A stretch of DNA of 64,000 nt from Chromobotia macracanthus (GCA_036877525.1 JAZGTH010000008.1:462001-526000); one strand, 5' to 3'; counted from the first letter of the stretch, positions 1 to 10,461 are shown. Notes: generated by a model not told the origin, from the letters alone. A program made the numbers and translations.

Positions 1-182
1 ATGAAATGGAACCAGAAGCTATGGTAGCAAATTGACAAGGACACTTTTCAGAAGACCACTGCTCTTGAAAAACCCCAACAATTAATAGAAGATATGGCAT
101 AAGTAAAAAGTCATATCAACTGTTTAGCTGGTGAGTCCAGAATCTAAGGTCTGACAATCTGACAAACACCTTTGTCTAAGTA

Positions 183-690
183 AACTGTGTCGCTTAGGCT
201 ATAGAGTGACGAAGGCTGCATAGGCCATCAAATGTGCCACGTTAGGCCAGAGTGCAAAAAATACTGTGTGGGTGAGTGTGAGATAAAATACACAAAAGGC
301 CACATTGGCTGTGAAATTGAAATGAAATGTAGAGATATGCTACTACCACCAGTAGTTTGCATAAGAACATACATACATGTGAAAGCCTATGTACAAGAAA
401 TTATAATAAAAATGTAAAATTAACTGATAATTGTTTAAAATTCGCTGATGCATTTGAGAATTGGTTGAAGATTCTGTGGGTAATAGATTAAAGACTGAAA
501 TTTGGAGTATGAGGGTCATGCTAGGCTATAAGGGTTGAAAGACCACATAGGCCAGTGCGTGAGGGCCACATTCGGCACATTAGGAGTTGGTACAATGTTA
601 GGCAATAGTGCTAATCTTGCCATGTAGGCAAGTTCGAAAGGGCCCTTTTACCATGGTGTTAGAAGGGCTGCTTAGGCCCTATAAAAGGCA
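183..690. repeat. Degenerate minisatellite-like tract (two clusters)
   Basis: Two clusters (about 183-330 and 500-690) carry diverged, irregularly spaced copies of a motif like GGCCACATTAGGC alternating with GGCTGTGAAAG-like words. They are the same words that form a clean 49-bp tandem at 1921-2067. Short frames here read through the repeat and show no protein character. I infer one ancient tandem array broken up by insertions. Confidence 0.5.
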
Positions 691-699
691 GGGGAGGGG

Positions 700-1235
700 C
701 GATTGAGTTACAAGAGCATAAGTGACTCACCATCACCAGTAACTTGCTTAAAGATCACACTTAGACATTATGAAGTCAATGATGTAGGCATTACAATCAT
801 TAACCAGGGATACTTCCCATTGGTACAGATGTACTGGCTCCACACTAAATCTGTCTTTCATTTCCCCTGTAGTCAGCTGGAGACCAGATGATGGGGAAAA
901 GGATGGTACGACCCCTGAGACAGATCATCTGGATTTAATGGAACTTACCATTATATACCTACCTACCTCCAGCCTAGTTAGTTTCTATATTTTATTACCT
1001 TCATATTCACAGCAGTGTGCTGTTTTAGCTGCAATTAGTAAACATTTTGCTTCTGTTTTTAACATTACGCATTATGCTTGTAACATTACGCTATTTCTGT
1101 TGGTAACATTTCTCAGTGCCTGACATGTTGTCAGATGTAATCAGAACTGACAGTTTCTTATCAATAAATATTTATTAATCATTATAATCAACTCTCTGTC
1201 CGTATCCAGCAAAATTACAAATTGCAGCTTTAATG
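700..1235. other. AT-rich spacer, no gene seen
   Basis: I see no coding signal, splice-consistent exon or recognisable element here. The short phrase TCACCATCACCAGTA near 727-741 recurs near 2099-2113, just after the other copy of the minisatellite, so this spacer is probably part of the same larger duplicated unit. Confidence 0.4.
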
Positions 1236-1640
1236 TGCCAACGAGGAGAACTGGCCGTTCCGGTTAAGCCTGGTTTCTTCCAAGGTTTTTTCCAGCTATA
1301 CACAATTGGAGTTTTGGTTCCTTGCCACTGTTGCCCTGTTGGCTTGCTTACTAGGAAACTGCTGACATCTAACTTAGCTTAGGGTTTTGTAAATTGTTAA
1401 TATTACTTCTAGAGATATGATATAATTACAGTCTAAAATATTCTTCTATTTTGATTCTTTTATTCTTTTGTCTCCCATTCTCTTTCACTGTGTAATTTTC
1501 AGGTATTTTTATTGTATATATTTTATGTATGCATTTTACTTTGTGTGTTGTGTGTTTATGGTACTATTGCAAATCCTTTATACCCCTGTCCCATAAGATG
1601 TTATCTTTTTAAATGCCATTTCCATGTTAGCTGGAGCGGC
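1236..1640 (+). repeat. LINE (L2-like) 3' UTR fragment
   Basis: From about 1251 the sequence follows the 3' untranslated region of the LINE-A copies seen at 23.9 and 38.7 kb: GAGCCTGG-like start, CCAAGGTTTTTTCC, TTGGAGTTTTGGTTCCTTGCC, then CACTGTTGCC. It is closer still to the fragment at 4084-4420. It stops before the terminal AATAAA/GAATTGAATT tail, so both ends are truncated. No coding part remains. Confidence 0.65.
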
Positions 1641-1920
1641 ATACCTTGCTTAATGATTTTGTAGTTTTATCGGTTCAGTCACCCTCAGTTCAGTTTACTT
1701 TTTTAAACCTACTATAAACCTAGTATGTCTAATTAGTCTTATTAATAAACATCTCACAAATTATTTGCAATAATACCATGTATTCTTTCTTGAACATGTC
1801 TGTGTGTTAGGGTCACATTAGGCTGTAGTGTTAAATTAATGGAAGACGCTACATTAAGCTATAAAATGAGAAGCCTCATTAAGTGAAAGAGTGGGAAAAG
1901 ACACATAGGCTGCAAACCAG

Positions 1921-2067
1921 GGCCATGTTAGGCCATAAATCGAGGAAAGCCATGTAGGCTGTGAAAGAGGCCCACTTTAAGCCATAGAGTGAGGAAGGCC
2001 ATGTAGGCTGTGTAAGAGGGCCATGTAAGGCCATAGAGTGAGAAAGCCTGCATGGACTGTGAAATAG
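1921..2067. repeat. 49-bp tandem repeat, three units
   Basis: Three consecutive 49-bp units occupy 1921-1969, 1970-2018 and 2019-2067. Each runs GGCCATGTTAGGCCATA... GGAAGGCCATGTAGGCTGTG...AGAG with a handful of differences. A more diverged unit precedes them (about 1870-1920). This is a minisatellite-like array; the reverse-strand frame across it (1879-2130) exists only because of the repeat. Confidence 0.75.
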
Positions 2068-2069
2068 AA

Positions 2070-3025
2070 AATCTATACAGTGGAATAAGTACAAATATGT
2101 CACCATCACCAGTAGCTGTGTAGAGAACATACCTTGATCATAACCTGAAAGAGCCTGCTAAGCATTTAGGATTCAAATACTAAGGATATCATCAGCTAGA
2201 TGAATTTGGAACCTGTCCTTTTGTATAGGAGAACAATTAGGTAATATAAGTGATTATGAGTGCTGGGACTAAGTCATCGAAGCATGGATAGAAAGTTAAG
2301 AGTTATTAATACTAGATAAATTAATTGTGACACCTGATCCTGGAAAATCTGTTTTAGAAAGTTAAAAATTAGGTGAAAAACGTAAATCAGAAAGTGACAT
2401 GGCTCGAGTAGGGTCTAAATGTGTGATTCATTAATAAATCCTCCAGGGTGCAAAAAACATACAAAGCAGTTCAAACACAGACTCTACAAGGGAATTAATG
2501 TACACAAAGAACAAACCATTGCACAGAGAGAGAACTAACTTGTGTAATATTGTTGTAGTGATAGGCAGGTATTTATCAAAAATGTCTTTGTCTTTGAAAT
2601 TTTATATCAGTAAGCAGTTTACATATTGTGGTGATCGTCTAATTTCGAGATTCGTAATTATACATTAGAAAAGACCAAACAGTTGTAATTAGAATGGGAA
2701 ATAAGAGAATCTAAAATGAAAAAAACACCAGCAAAAAGACCATGTAGAATTGCATGGGTTCTATGCCTCTAGTGGTGTAATGTCTGGCCAAATGTAACAA
2801 ATTATTAAAGGAGACTGTTAATCTAGAAGAATTTCAGATAAAGGCGGCAGGGTGTTAAATCAGATTTGACCACTGGGCAGAAATGTCTGAATGCCTGTAG
2901 CAAAACACTGCTAGACACTACTTTGGGGAATAATGCTTATTGCAAATGTGTGAGTGAACACCAACATCAAAATCTGCAAACGCAAAAGTGAGTGAATATG
3001 AAACTTATATTCTTATATTCCTTTG
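2070..3025. other. AT-rich spacer, no gene seen
   Basis: About 950 bases without a convincing coding frame, splice pattern or recognisable transposon terminus. It probably contains old, unrecognisable repeat DNA. Confidence 0.4.
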
Positions 3026-3029
3026 GGGA

Positions 3030-3740
3030 AGGGACACTCCCGCTGAGTGATAAGTCCGCAGGACTGCACAATCTGCTCATCAGGCTTCTAAGGGGCACTC
3101 TGAGACCCCCCGATGCCACCCCTCTTTCCCTCTTGGGATCTCTCCATAGTCCTCTCTGGTCTACGGGGAGCCCCTTTCAAGCTGCTTGAGTCAGTCAAGC
3201 TGAAGAGACAGTGCTCTTGACAGTGCTCTTCTCCATCAAGAGGGTTGGGAACCTGCAGGCATTGTCAGTCGGCGACTTGTGCCTAGATTTCGGGCCTGTC
3301 TACTCTTACGTCATCCTGAGACCCAGGCCTGGATATGTGCCCAAGGTTCCTACTACGCCTTTTAAGTGCCAGCTGGTGAACCTGCAAGTAGTAACAGGAG
3401 TCACCTTGTGGCACTTTCCACAGAGACTCCATTTGTCAGTACGTTGACGTAACGCCGAAAGGGATTGTCTCGGTTATTTATGTAACCCTCTTTCCCTGAA
3501 GGAGGGAACAGAGATGTTAAATCCCGCCTGACACAAGCCTGATCCACCGCTGATTTCCCGGGACATCTCGGCTCCTCAGCACAAACCTGAATGAAAGCGA
3601 GCTGAGGCTGGCTTTATATACCCACTTCTAGGTAGGCATGACTAAGCCCACGACTCCTCCTTTTTCCTCTGCGGCCAATGTTCATTGGTTCATTTTTCTA
3701 TTACTCGAAGGTGATTGGTTACATACGTATCTCAGATGTT
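3030..3740 (+). mobile_element. DIRS retrotransposon 3' fragment (recombinase piece + terminal repeat)
   Basis: Two frames (3030-3187 and 3190-3447) are colinear with the recombinase part of the larger DIRS element at 16.4-16.75 kb, sharing phrases such as GNLQALSVGDL and LRPRPGYVPKVPTTPF. The coding match breaks at about 3395 after 'VNLQ'. From 3435 the sequence continues as the DIRS terminal repeat, including GTACGTTGACGTAACG, ATGTAACCCTC and TCCCTGAAGGAGGGAA. The tyrosine-recombinase C-terminus is missing, so this is an internally deleted, 5'-truncated dead copy. DIRS elements use a tyrosine recombinase rather than a DDE integrase; family assignment rests on the match to the second copy, which has a DIRS-type RT. 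Confidence 0.75.
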
Positions 3741-3929
3741 CTTTTGCACCTGATATACTTTAATTGTTTTTATTTCACCATTTGTATCACCAGTACCCTC
3801 AGTCCAGCCATGTATTATTTAGCCAGCATGGAATAAAGTTTGTATAGTCAACATGCTTTAGAAGTATTTATCATGTATTTATCACCATCACTTGTCCTCC
3901 ATCACTTGTCTCCTTGAGCATACAAAAAT

Positions 3930-4083
3930 TTAACTGATTATTAGAATTAATGACAAAAAGAATGTTTGGAAATGTAAACATATAATTTCTACTAAAACTA
4001 CAACAAAAGATACAAATAACTTGCTTAAAACCATTTTTGGGTGTGAAAATACTAATGTGCCTAAGACTTTTGCACAGTACTGT
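3930..4083. mobile_element. Tc1/mariner-like terminal inverted repeat region
   Basis: The segment ends in GCCTAAGACTTTTGCACAGTACTG followed by TA, the usual look of a fish Tc1-like terminus abutting its TA target. A diverged second copy of the same end, with TGATTATTA..TTAATG..AAAGAATG.TTGGAAAT in the same order, is at 62.5-62.67 kb. The opposite end is not identifiable, so the element is truncated, probably by the DIRS fragment to its left. It interrupts the LINE 3' UTR that resumes at 4084. Confidence 0.6.
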
Positions 4084-4420
4084 ACATCATTGGAGTTTTG
4101 GTTCCTTGCCATTGTCGCCCTGTTGGCTTGCTTAGTGGGAGACTGTTGAGCTCTAACCTAGCTTAGGGTTTTGTAAATTGCAATTATTGCTTCTAGTGAA
4201 ATGATATAATTACAGTTCTAAAGACTCTTCAGTTCTTCTTCACTTCAGTTCTTCAATTCTCTTTCATTCTCTAATTTTCAGGTATTTTAACTATATATAC
4301 TTTGTGTATGTATTTTATTCTTGTGTGTATTCTATGGTACTATTGCATGTTATCTTTCTATGTTTATTTTTCATTATATTTAAAGCTGCTTTGAAACAAT
4401 GTTACATTTTAAAAAGTGCT
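4084..4420 (+). repeat. LINE (L2-like) 3' UTR fragment
   Basis: It starts CATCATTGGAGTTTTGGTTCC and follows the LINE-A 3' UTR (TTGCCA..GTTG....TTGGCTTGCTTA) to AAAGCTGCTTTGAAACAATG at 4382-4401, the conserved block just before the LINE tail. The 5' side is cut by the Tc1-type end at 4083 and the tail by the Tc1 element that begins near 4421. It is the same subfamily as 1236-1640. Confidence 0.7.
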
Positions 4421-5904
4421 ACAGTACTTCGTAGGGTGTCCTACAAATTAGGATATGGATATTTAATCTCAATTTTAACAATACAGAGAGATTAAAGTAA
4501 TATATCTAAAAAATTAAAACTGAAGAGGGGATTTTCTGTAAAATGAAATTCCACAAAATGCAAATTCTAGGCAAAAGTTAGGACACCCTCACATGTATTC
4601 CCTCTTAAAATAGCTCAAATCACACACAGGTGTATCACACCAGGTGCACATAATAGTAGATCGTTACTCAGCATTTTGAATGAGGCTTGCCCTATCTAAA
4701 CCTCAGACATTTAGTTTGGTGTGCTCCTGACTGTTGAAGTGAGAGTGAACACCATGGTGAGAGCAAAAGAGCTGTCAAAGGCCTTCAGAAAAAAAATTGA
4801 AGCATCCTATGTCTGGCATCCTAAGTCTGGTAAGGGATTTAAAAAGATCTCAAAAAATTTTGTAATCAGCCATTCCACTGTCCGGAAGATTGTCTACAAG
4901 TGGAGGGCTTTCAAAACAACTGCCAACATGCCCAGGTCTGGTCACCCCAGCAAGTTCACCCCAACAGCAGACCGCAAGATGCTAAAAGAGGTCTCCAAAA
5001 ACCCTAAAATGTCATCTTGGGACCTGCAGCAGGCTCTGGCTACTGTTGATGTAAAAGTGCATGCCTCTACAATCAGAAAGAGACTACACAAGTTTAACTT
5101 GCATGGAAGGTGTGCAAGGAGGAAACCTTTGCTCTCTGAGAGAAACATCAAGGCCAGACTGACATTTGCCAGAGAGAATGTTGACAAAGACCAGGACTTC
5201 TGGAATAATGTTCTTTGGACAGATGAGTCCAAAATTAAATTATTTGGACACCAGAGCAAAGGACATGTTTGGTGTAAATCAAAGACAGCATTCCAGGAAA
5301 AGAACCTCATACCAACTGTGAAGCATGGAGGTGGAAGTGTCATTGTTTGGGGCTGCTTTGCTGCAGCAGGACCTGGTCAGCTCACCATAATAGAATCCAC
5401 CATGAATTCTACTGTGTATAAGAAGGTGCTTGAAGAACATGTGAGACCATCTGTTAAAAAAATTAAAGCTGAAGTGGAACTGGACCATGCAACATGACAA
5501 TGACCCAAAACATACTAGTAAATCAGCCAAAGACTGGCTGAAAAGGCAAAAATGGAGAGTCCTGGAATGGCCGAGTCAAAGTCCAGATCTGAATCCCATT
5601 GAGATGCTGTGGGGTGACTTGAAAAGGGCTGTAGAAGCAAAAAAAACCCATCAAACATCTCACAGCTGAAAAAATTCTGCATCGAGGAGTGGGGTAAAAT
5701 TTCCTCTGACCGATGTCAGAGACTGGTAGATGGCTACAAGAAGCGTCTCACTGCAGTTATATTAGCCAAAGGAGGTAACACCAGCTATTAGGGGCTAGGA
5801 TGTCCTGTCTTTTTCCTCAGTTAAAATAGGAATTTTTGTAGAATTACATCTACAGAAGATCTTAAAGACTTTTCTTCAGTTTTAATTGTTTATTATAAAG
5901 TTAT
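4421..5904 (+). mobile_element. Tc1/mariner-family DNA transposon, decayed
   Basis: The element surrounds the transposase frame. The left side shows TACAGTACTTCG then AGGGTGTCCTAC, with an internal inverted partner GTTAGGACACCCTC near 4580-4593. Left and right share inverted AATTAAAACTGAAGA blocks (about 4515-4529 left; right side near 5868-5890 in reverse complement). This arrangement resembles the repeated-binding-site terminal repeats of fish Tc1 elements. The right end stops at about 5904 where a gypsy LTR begins, so the outermost right terminus appears lost. Confidence 0.75.
4754..5791 (+). pseudogene. Tc1-like transposase, two frameshifts
   Basis: Cut-and-paste transposase frame beginning at the ATG at 4754 (MVRAKELSKAF). 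Order: helix-turn-helix DNA-binding region in the first ~110 residues, including a paired-like segment with GGCARR-type basic linker; then the DDE catalytic domain. The first catalytic Asp lies in WTDESK (codon 5222), the second in HDNDPKHTS (5493-5519), and the Glu in SPDLNPIEMLW (about 5580-5612); the spacing is that of a DD34E enzyme. The frame shifts once near 5480-5490 and again near 5650, after which the last ~40 residues (ending KGGNTSY, stop 5789-5791) are still readable. All three catalytic residues are present, but the gene cannot make a full protein as it stands. Confidence 0.9.
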
Positions 5905-6322
5905 TGTAAGGGGGCTGAGGCAGAAGCTGAAGCAGGATCCAGTTGCGGATGTTTATTGGGGTTATCCATAATCAAAGTCGAAAGTACAGGCAAAGGGTCG
6001 TAATAAACATAGACAGTCCAACCATGCAACACAACAAAAGGGAGAGACGTAAATCAGAGGTCGTAAATCCAGGCAGAGAATCAATATCTAAACAAACAGT
6101 CCAATCCAGGTGTCAAACAAAGGGGCAAGGCAAAAATCAGAAAACGAGAACCAAACAATAGGTAAAACACAGGAATGCAGGCAGTAAAAGAGAATGCTTA
6201 GTAGTCAGGTGTAAAGCTGGCAATACTTCGCAACGTGGCCATGTGGCAGCAAGGTTTATATAGATGACAAACAGGAAGTTCAGAGTTCAAAGTTCAGAGT
6301 TTAGCAGAGGGAGCATGAGCAG
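5905..6322 (-). mobile_element. Gypsy-A 3' LTR (partial)
   Basis: Read on the minus strand, this stretch has a TATA-like CTATATAAACC (about 6255-6265), then a T-rich transcribed part, then CCAATAAACATCC (AATAAA at about 5955) and ends CTTACA at 5905, giving the CA-3' end expected of an LTR. It begins immediately after the stop codon of the gag-pol frame. The U3 part is short, so I infer that a deletion removed the integrase C-terminus and part of U3 together. Confidence 0.65.
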
Positions 6323-9300
6323 TCAGTATTCCGAGTGCGTGAGTGAGTTCTGGGCATACTCAGTCCAAGGGAGAAATTCAGCCCAGCGATGTTGTTCGCG
6401 GCTACAGTAAGTCCGCAGGTACCTGCCGATCTCTTGGTTCAGCCTCTCCACCTGACCGTTTGACTGCGGATGATAGCCAGAGGTTAAACTCACATTGATA
6501 TCTAAAAGGTTACAAAAGGATTTCCAAACCTGAGAGGTGAACTGAGTTCCTCGATCTGATACAATGTCTTCAGGTAGACCATAGTTTCGAAAGACATGGT
6601 GGAACATGGCTTGAGCAGTCTCCATGGCAGTAGGTAATCCTTTTAATGGAACCAGACGACAGGCTTTGGAGAAGCGGTCGACGATGACCAGGATTGTGGT
6701 GTAACCATCAGACAAGGGTAAATCAGTGATGAAGTCAATGGAGAGGTGAGACCAAGGTCGTTGGGGAATCGGGAGAGGCTGTAGAAGTCCCGTCGGCAGG
6801 TCCCTGGGAGTCTTGGACTGGGCACAGATGGAGCAAGACTTGACATAATTGGCCACATCTTTGGTCATTGAAGGCCACCAGAAGGAATTCTGCACAAGTT
6901 TAAGGGTTCGTGAAATGCCGGGATGTCCTGTGCTGAGTGATGTGTGGACCCACTGGATGACCCGGTGATGTAGTGTCTGGGGAACATATTGTTTGGAGGG
7001 GGGGCAGTTCGGTGGTGATGGTTCTGTGAGGACGGCCTGGTGAATTTCCTCCATTATGTCCCAGTTGACCGGAGCAACAAACAAGGCTGGACTTAGGATA
7101 GGTTCAGGATTGTAGTTCTGTCGTGGGGGATCATGGCGCCTGGATAGTGCATCTGCCTTGCTATTCTTGGAGCCTGGACGATAAGTGACTGTAAAATGGA
7201 ATCGTGAAAAGAACAGAGACCATCTTGCCTGGCGTGAATTCAGACGTCGAGCAGACTTGACATACTCAAGGTTCTTATGGTCCGTGATAACTTGAAAAGG
7301 ATGAACTGCCCCCTCGAGCCAATGTCTCCATTCTTCCATGGCAGCCTTCATTGACAGAAGCTCTTTTTTTCCCACATCATAATTAAACTCAGCGGGGGTT
7401 AGCTTCCGAGAGAAGAAGGCACACAGGAAAAGCTTGGGAGGTTGTCCGTGACATTGAGAGAGCACAGCTCCAATCCCGCAGTCAGAAGCATCGACCTCCA
7501 CAATGAAGGGGAGTTCTGGATCTGGATGTTTTAGGATGGGGGCCGTCGTGAAGCTGGTCTTGAGCTTTTGGAAGGCTGCATTGGCGGAAGCGTTCCATGA
7601 CAACGTCTTGGGTTTTCCCTTGAGTAATGAGGTGAGAGGTGCAGCAATAGAGCTGTAGTTCCTAATGAAGCGTCGATAGAAGTTAGCAAAGCCCAGGAAC
7701 CTCTGCAATTCTTTCAACGTGGAGGGCTGCGGCCACTCAGTGATGGCGGTTACCTTAGAAGCATCCATTTCAACGCCCTGGTGGCTGATGTTGTACCCCA
7801 GGAATGTTGTCTGCTTCACATGAAACTCACATTTTTCAGTCTTGACATAGAGTTGGTGATTGAGAAGCTTGGAAAGAACACTCTTGACGTGAGTGACATG
7901 ATCCTCTTCATTCAGGGAATAGATTAGGATGTCGTCAAGATATGCGATGACATACTTGTGGAGGACATCTTTGAAGACTTCATTTATGAAGGATTGGAAG
8001 ACGGCTGGGGCATTGGCAAGGCCAAAGGGCATAACCAGGTATTCGTAGTGCCCCCTGGTGGTGAGAAAAGCTGTCTTCCACTCATCTCTGTCCCCGATGC
8101 GTATCAGGTTATAAGCGTTTCTCAAGTCGAGTTTGGTAAAAATTTTGGCCTTCCTGAGTTGTTCTAGGGCAGAAGGGACTAGAGGCAGTGGATACCTGAA
8201 TTTAACAGTGACATTATTGAGGCCTCTGTAGTCGATGCACGGATGCAGACCCCCATCCTTCTTCTCCACGAAGAAGAAGCCGGCTGCAGCGGGAGAAGTA
8301 GAAGGATGGATAAAGCCAGCTTCCAGAGCCTCCTTGATGTAGTCCTCCATAGCCTGTGCTTCTTGGCGTGACAGCGGGTAGACTTTGCTTTTGGGAGGAC
8401 ACATGTTGGGAAGAAGGTCTATAGCACAGTCCCAGTGCCGATGTGGTGGTAACTGTGTGGCTTTAACCTTGCTGAAGACCTCCAAAAGCTCATTATAAAC
8501 CTTGGGGATCTTTGGTTGGGTTAGGCTCGGAGGGCTCCCCATGCTTGTGGACAGACATGGACAGGACTGCTTAAGGGTTAGACAGTGACTAAAACAGAAT
8601 GGAGACCAGCGGGTCAGCTCACCCGTGCGCCAGGAGATGTGGGGATCGTGGCAACTTAGCCATGGAATTCCTAAAATTATTTCATATTTGGGTGAGTCGA
8701 TCAGATATAGAGAGATGTTCTCTTCATGAAAAACCCCAATTTGCATTTTCAGTGATCGGGTCTGTTCCAGAACTCTTCCTTTTATGGGTTGGTTATTGAC
8801 AGCCGTAATACTGATAGGTGGAAAGCATGGAATGGTGGGTAGTTGATGTTTCCGGGCGATGTCCGAGTTGATGAGGTTGAGAGCGGCGCCGGAATCTACT
8901 AATGCTGTCAACATAAGAGAACCACTTTCAGTAGAAATCTGTACGGGTAATGTGAAGACTTTAAATGGATTTTGTGAAAAGGTGTCCACATTCACCCGGT
9001 CTTGTGCTGTGAGGGACCTCCGGGTCTTTTGAGGACACTGTGACTTATGATGACCTGGTTCACCACAATAAAAGCAGAGGTTGTTGATGAACCTTCGTCT
9101 ACGCTCGTCCTCAGACAGCCTGGTAGATCCTACTTGCATGGGCTCAGTAACACATGGTGCCTCAGGACTCCGAAGTGCAGGTCGTGACATAAGGTGGGAT
9201 GCATGCACTTGCTTGGGTTTAGGTGAGTTCCTGAGCAAATTATCAATCTTAACAGTCATGTTAACAAAGTCATTGAAAGAAGATTCCTCACCTCGACATG

Positions 9301-9769
9301 CCATCTCCAACTGCAATTGGGGACATAGGCTTTCCCGAAACACCCCTTTAAGTGCAGCATCATTCCATCCACTCTGAGCTGCAAGAGTCCTGAATTCGAC
9401 TGCGTGCTCTGCTGCACTATGTGAGCCTTGAGAAAGGTGTAAAAGACGAGACGAAACATCCCGACCCCCAGCAGGATATTCAAATACTTCTCGGAGTTGT
9501 TGCAAAAAATACTCAGGTGAAGATCTAAACTGTTCGTCCGTCTCCCAAACCGCAGCAGCCCAATCAATAGCCTTGCCAGATAATAGTGACATGATAAAAG
9601 AGCATTGATCAGAACTAGCATGAGACTGATCCCCCAACGATTCCAAATAAGTGCGTACTTGTCGAATGAACCCTTTACACCGTTCTGCAGAACCATCAAA
9701 CTTATCGGGAAGAGCAAGTCTTACCGTGCTCGACGTGGTGGAAGGCGGTAAACACTGATTTACCGCCAA
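6323..9769 (-). CDS. Ty3/gypsy gag-pol polyprotein, truncated at both ends (Gypsy-A)
   Basis: A stop-free 1148-residue frame. Domains in order: capsid-type Gag (about 20-185); CCHC zinc knuckle CFYCGEPGHHKSQCP (232-246); aspartic protease with VDSGAALNLI (291-300); reverse transcriptase with MPFGLANAP (580-588) and YLDDILIYS (610-618); RNase H with EVDASDCGIGAVLS (758-771); integrase zinc region (H...H...CSIC, about 934-982) and a D,D-35-E core with D1012, D1072 and E1108. It stops right after WTEYAQNSL, so the integrase C-terminal region and any chromodomain are missing. The N-terminus also looks short: capsid starts almost at residue 1 and no 5' LTR or primer site is found upstream (9770-10120). 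Pol-lineage residues look intact, so decay is by truncation rather than by stop codons, which suggests a fairly young copy. Activity in cis is not expected. Confidence 0.93.
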   Translation of the reverse strand: MAVNQCLPPSTTSSTVRLALPDKFDGSAERCKGFIRQVRTYLESLGDQSHASSDQCSFIMSLLSGKAIDWAAAVWETDEQFRSSPEYFLQQLREVFEYPAGGRDVSSRLLHLSQGSHSAAEHAVEFRTLAAQSGWNDAALKGVFRESLCPQLQLEMACRGEESSFNDFVNMTVKIDNLLRNSPKPKQVHASHLMSRPALRSPEAPCVTEPMQVGSTRLSEDERRRRFINNLCFYCGEPGHHKSQCPQKTRRSLTAQDRVNVDTFSQNPFKVFTLPVQISTESGSLMLTALVDSGAALNLINSDIARKHQLPTIPCFPPISITAVNNQPIKGRVLEQTRSLKMQIGVFHEENISLYLIDSPKYEIILGIPWLSCHDPHISWRTGELTRWSPFCFSHCLTLKQSCPCLSTSMGSPPSLTQPKIPKVYNELLEVFSKVKATQLPPHRHWDCAIDLLPNMCPPKSKVYPLSRQEAQAMEDYIKEALEAGFIHPSTSPAAAGFFFVEKKDGGLHPCIDYRGLNNVTVKFRYPLPLVPSALEQLRKAKIFTKLDLRNAYNLIRIGDRDEWKTAFLTTRGHYEYLVMPFGLANAPAVFQSFINEVFKDVLHKYVIAYLDDILIYSLNEEDHVTHVKSVLSKLLNHQLYVKTEKCEFHVKQTTFLGYNISHQGVEMDASKVTAITEWPQPSTLKELQRFLGFANFYRRFIRNYSSIAAPLTSLLKGKPKTLSWNASANAAFQKLKTSFTTAPILKHPDPELPFIVEVDASDCGIGAVLSQCHGQPPKLFLCAFFSRKLTPAEFNYDVGKKELLSMKAAMEEWRHWLEGAVHPFQVITDHKNLEYVKSARRLNSRQARWSLFFSRFHFTVTYRPGSKNSKADALSRRHDPPRQNYNPEPILSPALFVAPVNWDIMEEIHQAVLTEPSPPNCPPSKQYVPQTLHHRVIQWVHTSLSTGHPGISRTLKLVQNSFWWPSMTKDVANYVKSCSICAQSKTPRDLPTGLLQPLPIPQRPWSHLSIDFITDLPLSDGYTTILVIVDRFSKACRLVPLKGLPTAMETAQAMFHHVFRNYGLPEDIVSDRGTQFTSQVWKSFCNLLDINVSLTSGYHPQSNGQVERLNQEIGRYLRTYCSREQHRWAEFLPWTEYAQNSLTHSEY

Positions 9770-10120
9770 GTAAAGCTGTACATTTCAGATTATTAACCAA
9801 AAATTGACATATCAAATTTGATTTATCAAGCTATAATTATATAAGCTGGTCCTATACTGAGCTCATATATGGTATACGCATTGTATACACATTGTAAAAT
9901 ATTTGAAAATGCATTGTAAAATCAGTTTTCAACAAGGTTTTAAACAATATACAGTATACGGAATTTTTAAAGTGTTTATTTCTAACACAGTTACTCCTAT
10001 CCCCTCTGTCATCTCCCAATATACAGGTAATGCATTCAATTCAATTCAACATTCAATGCATTAAATTAGTACTTCATTTACTTTTTTGTAAATATTTGTT
10101 TTTTTAAACAGGAATGCGTC
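9770..10120. other. AT-rich spacer, no gene seen
   Basis: About 350 AT-rich bases upstream of the gag start on the minus strand. I looked here for a 5' LTR of Gypsy-A (TATA box, AATAAA, TG..CA ends, primer-binding site) and found none. Confidence 0.5.
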
Positions 10121-10128
10121 CTCTAAAG

Positions 10129-10461
10129 CAGTGGTTCTTAACTGGTTTTACAAAATGACCCAGATTTTATGACATTAAGTAGTGACTCACAAATGTAGCA
10201 AAATTATCTATTGTACAAAAGCAAGCAAAATATAATTTATACATGCTGAATAGCCACTAAACTACAGGTGAATTTGCACTAAATACTATATCATTTGATT
10301 GGAGACCCAGACATCAACAACAAAGGTATTGGAAGTGTTTCCCATTTAAACATTACACAAAAGTTATGTTTTAAAGATGACCCTATTTATTTTATTACAT
10401 AACCATGCATTCAGCATTTCCCTTCCCTGCTTGCTCGAGACCCACCAGCTGAGAATCAGTT
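10129..10461. mobile_element. hAT-type MITE with 8-bp target duplication
   Basis: A 333-bp element with CAGTGGTTCTTAACTGG at the left and, in reverse complement, AACTGATTCTCAGCTGG at the right (12 of 17 positions match). It is flanked by CTCTAAAG (10121-10128) and CTTTAAAG (10462-10469), an 8-bp target duplication with one difference. The inner ends read ..GACCCAG.. and ..GACCCACCAG.., common in fish non-autonomous hAT elements. It has no coding capacity. Confidence 0.82.

Noticed and set aside
4942..5530. Minus-strand frames of 133 and 83 residues opposite the transposase
   Set aside because: Shadows of the Tc1 transposase coding strand; no independent signals.
9770..10128. A 5' LTR for Gypsy-A upstream of gag
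   Set aside because: No TATA box, polyadenylation signal, primer-binding site or match to the LTR at 5905-6322 was found.
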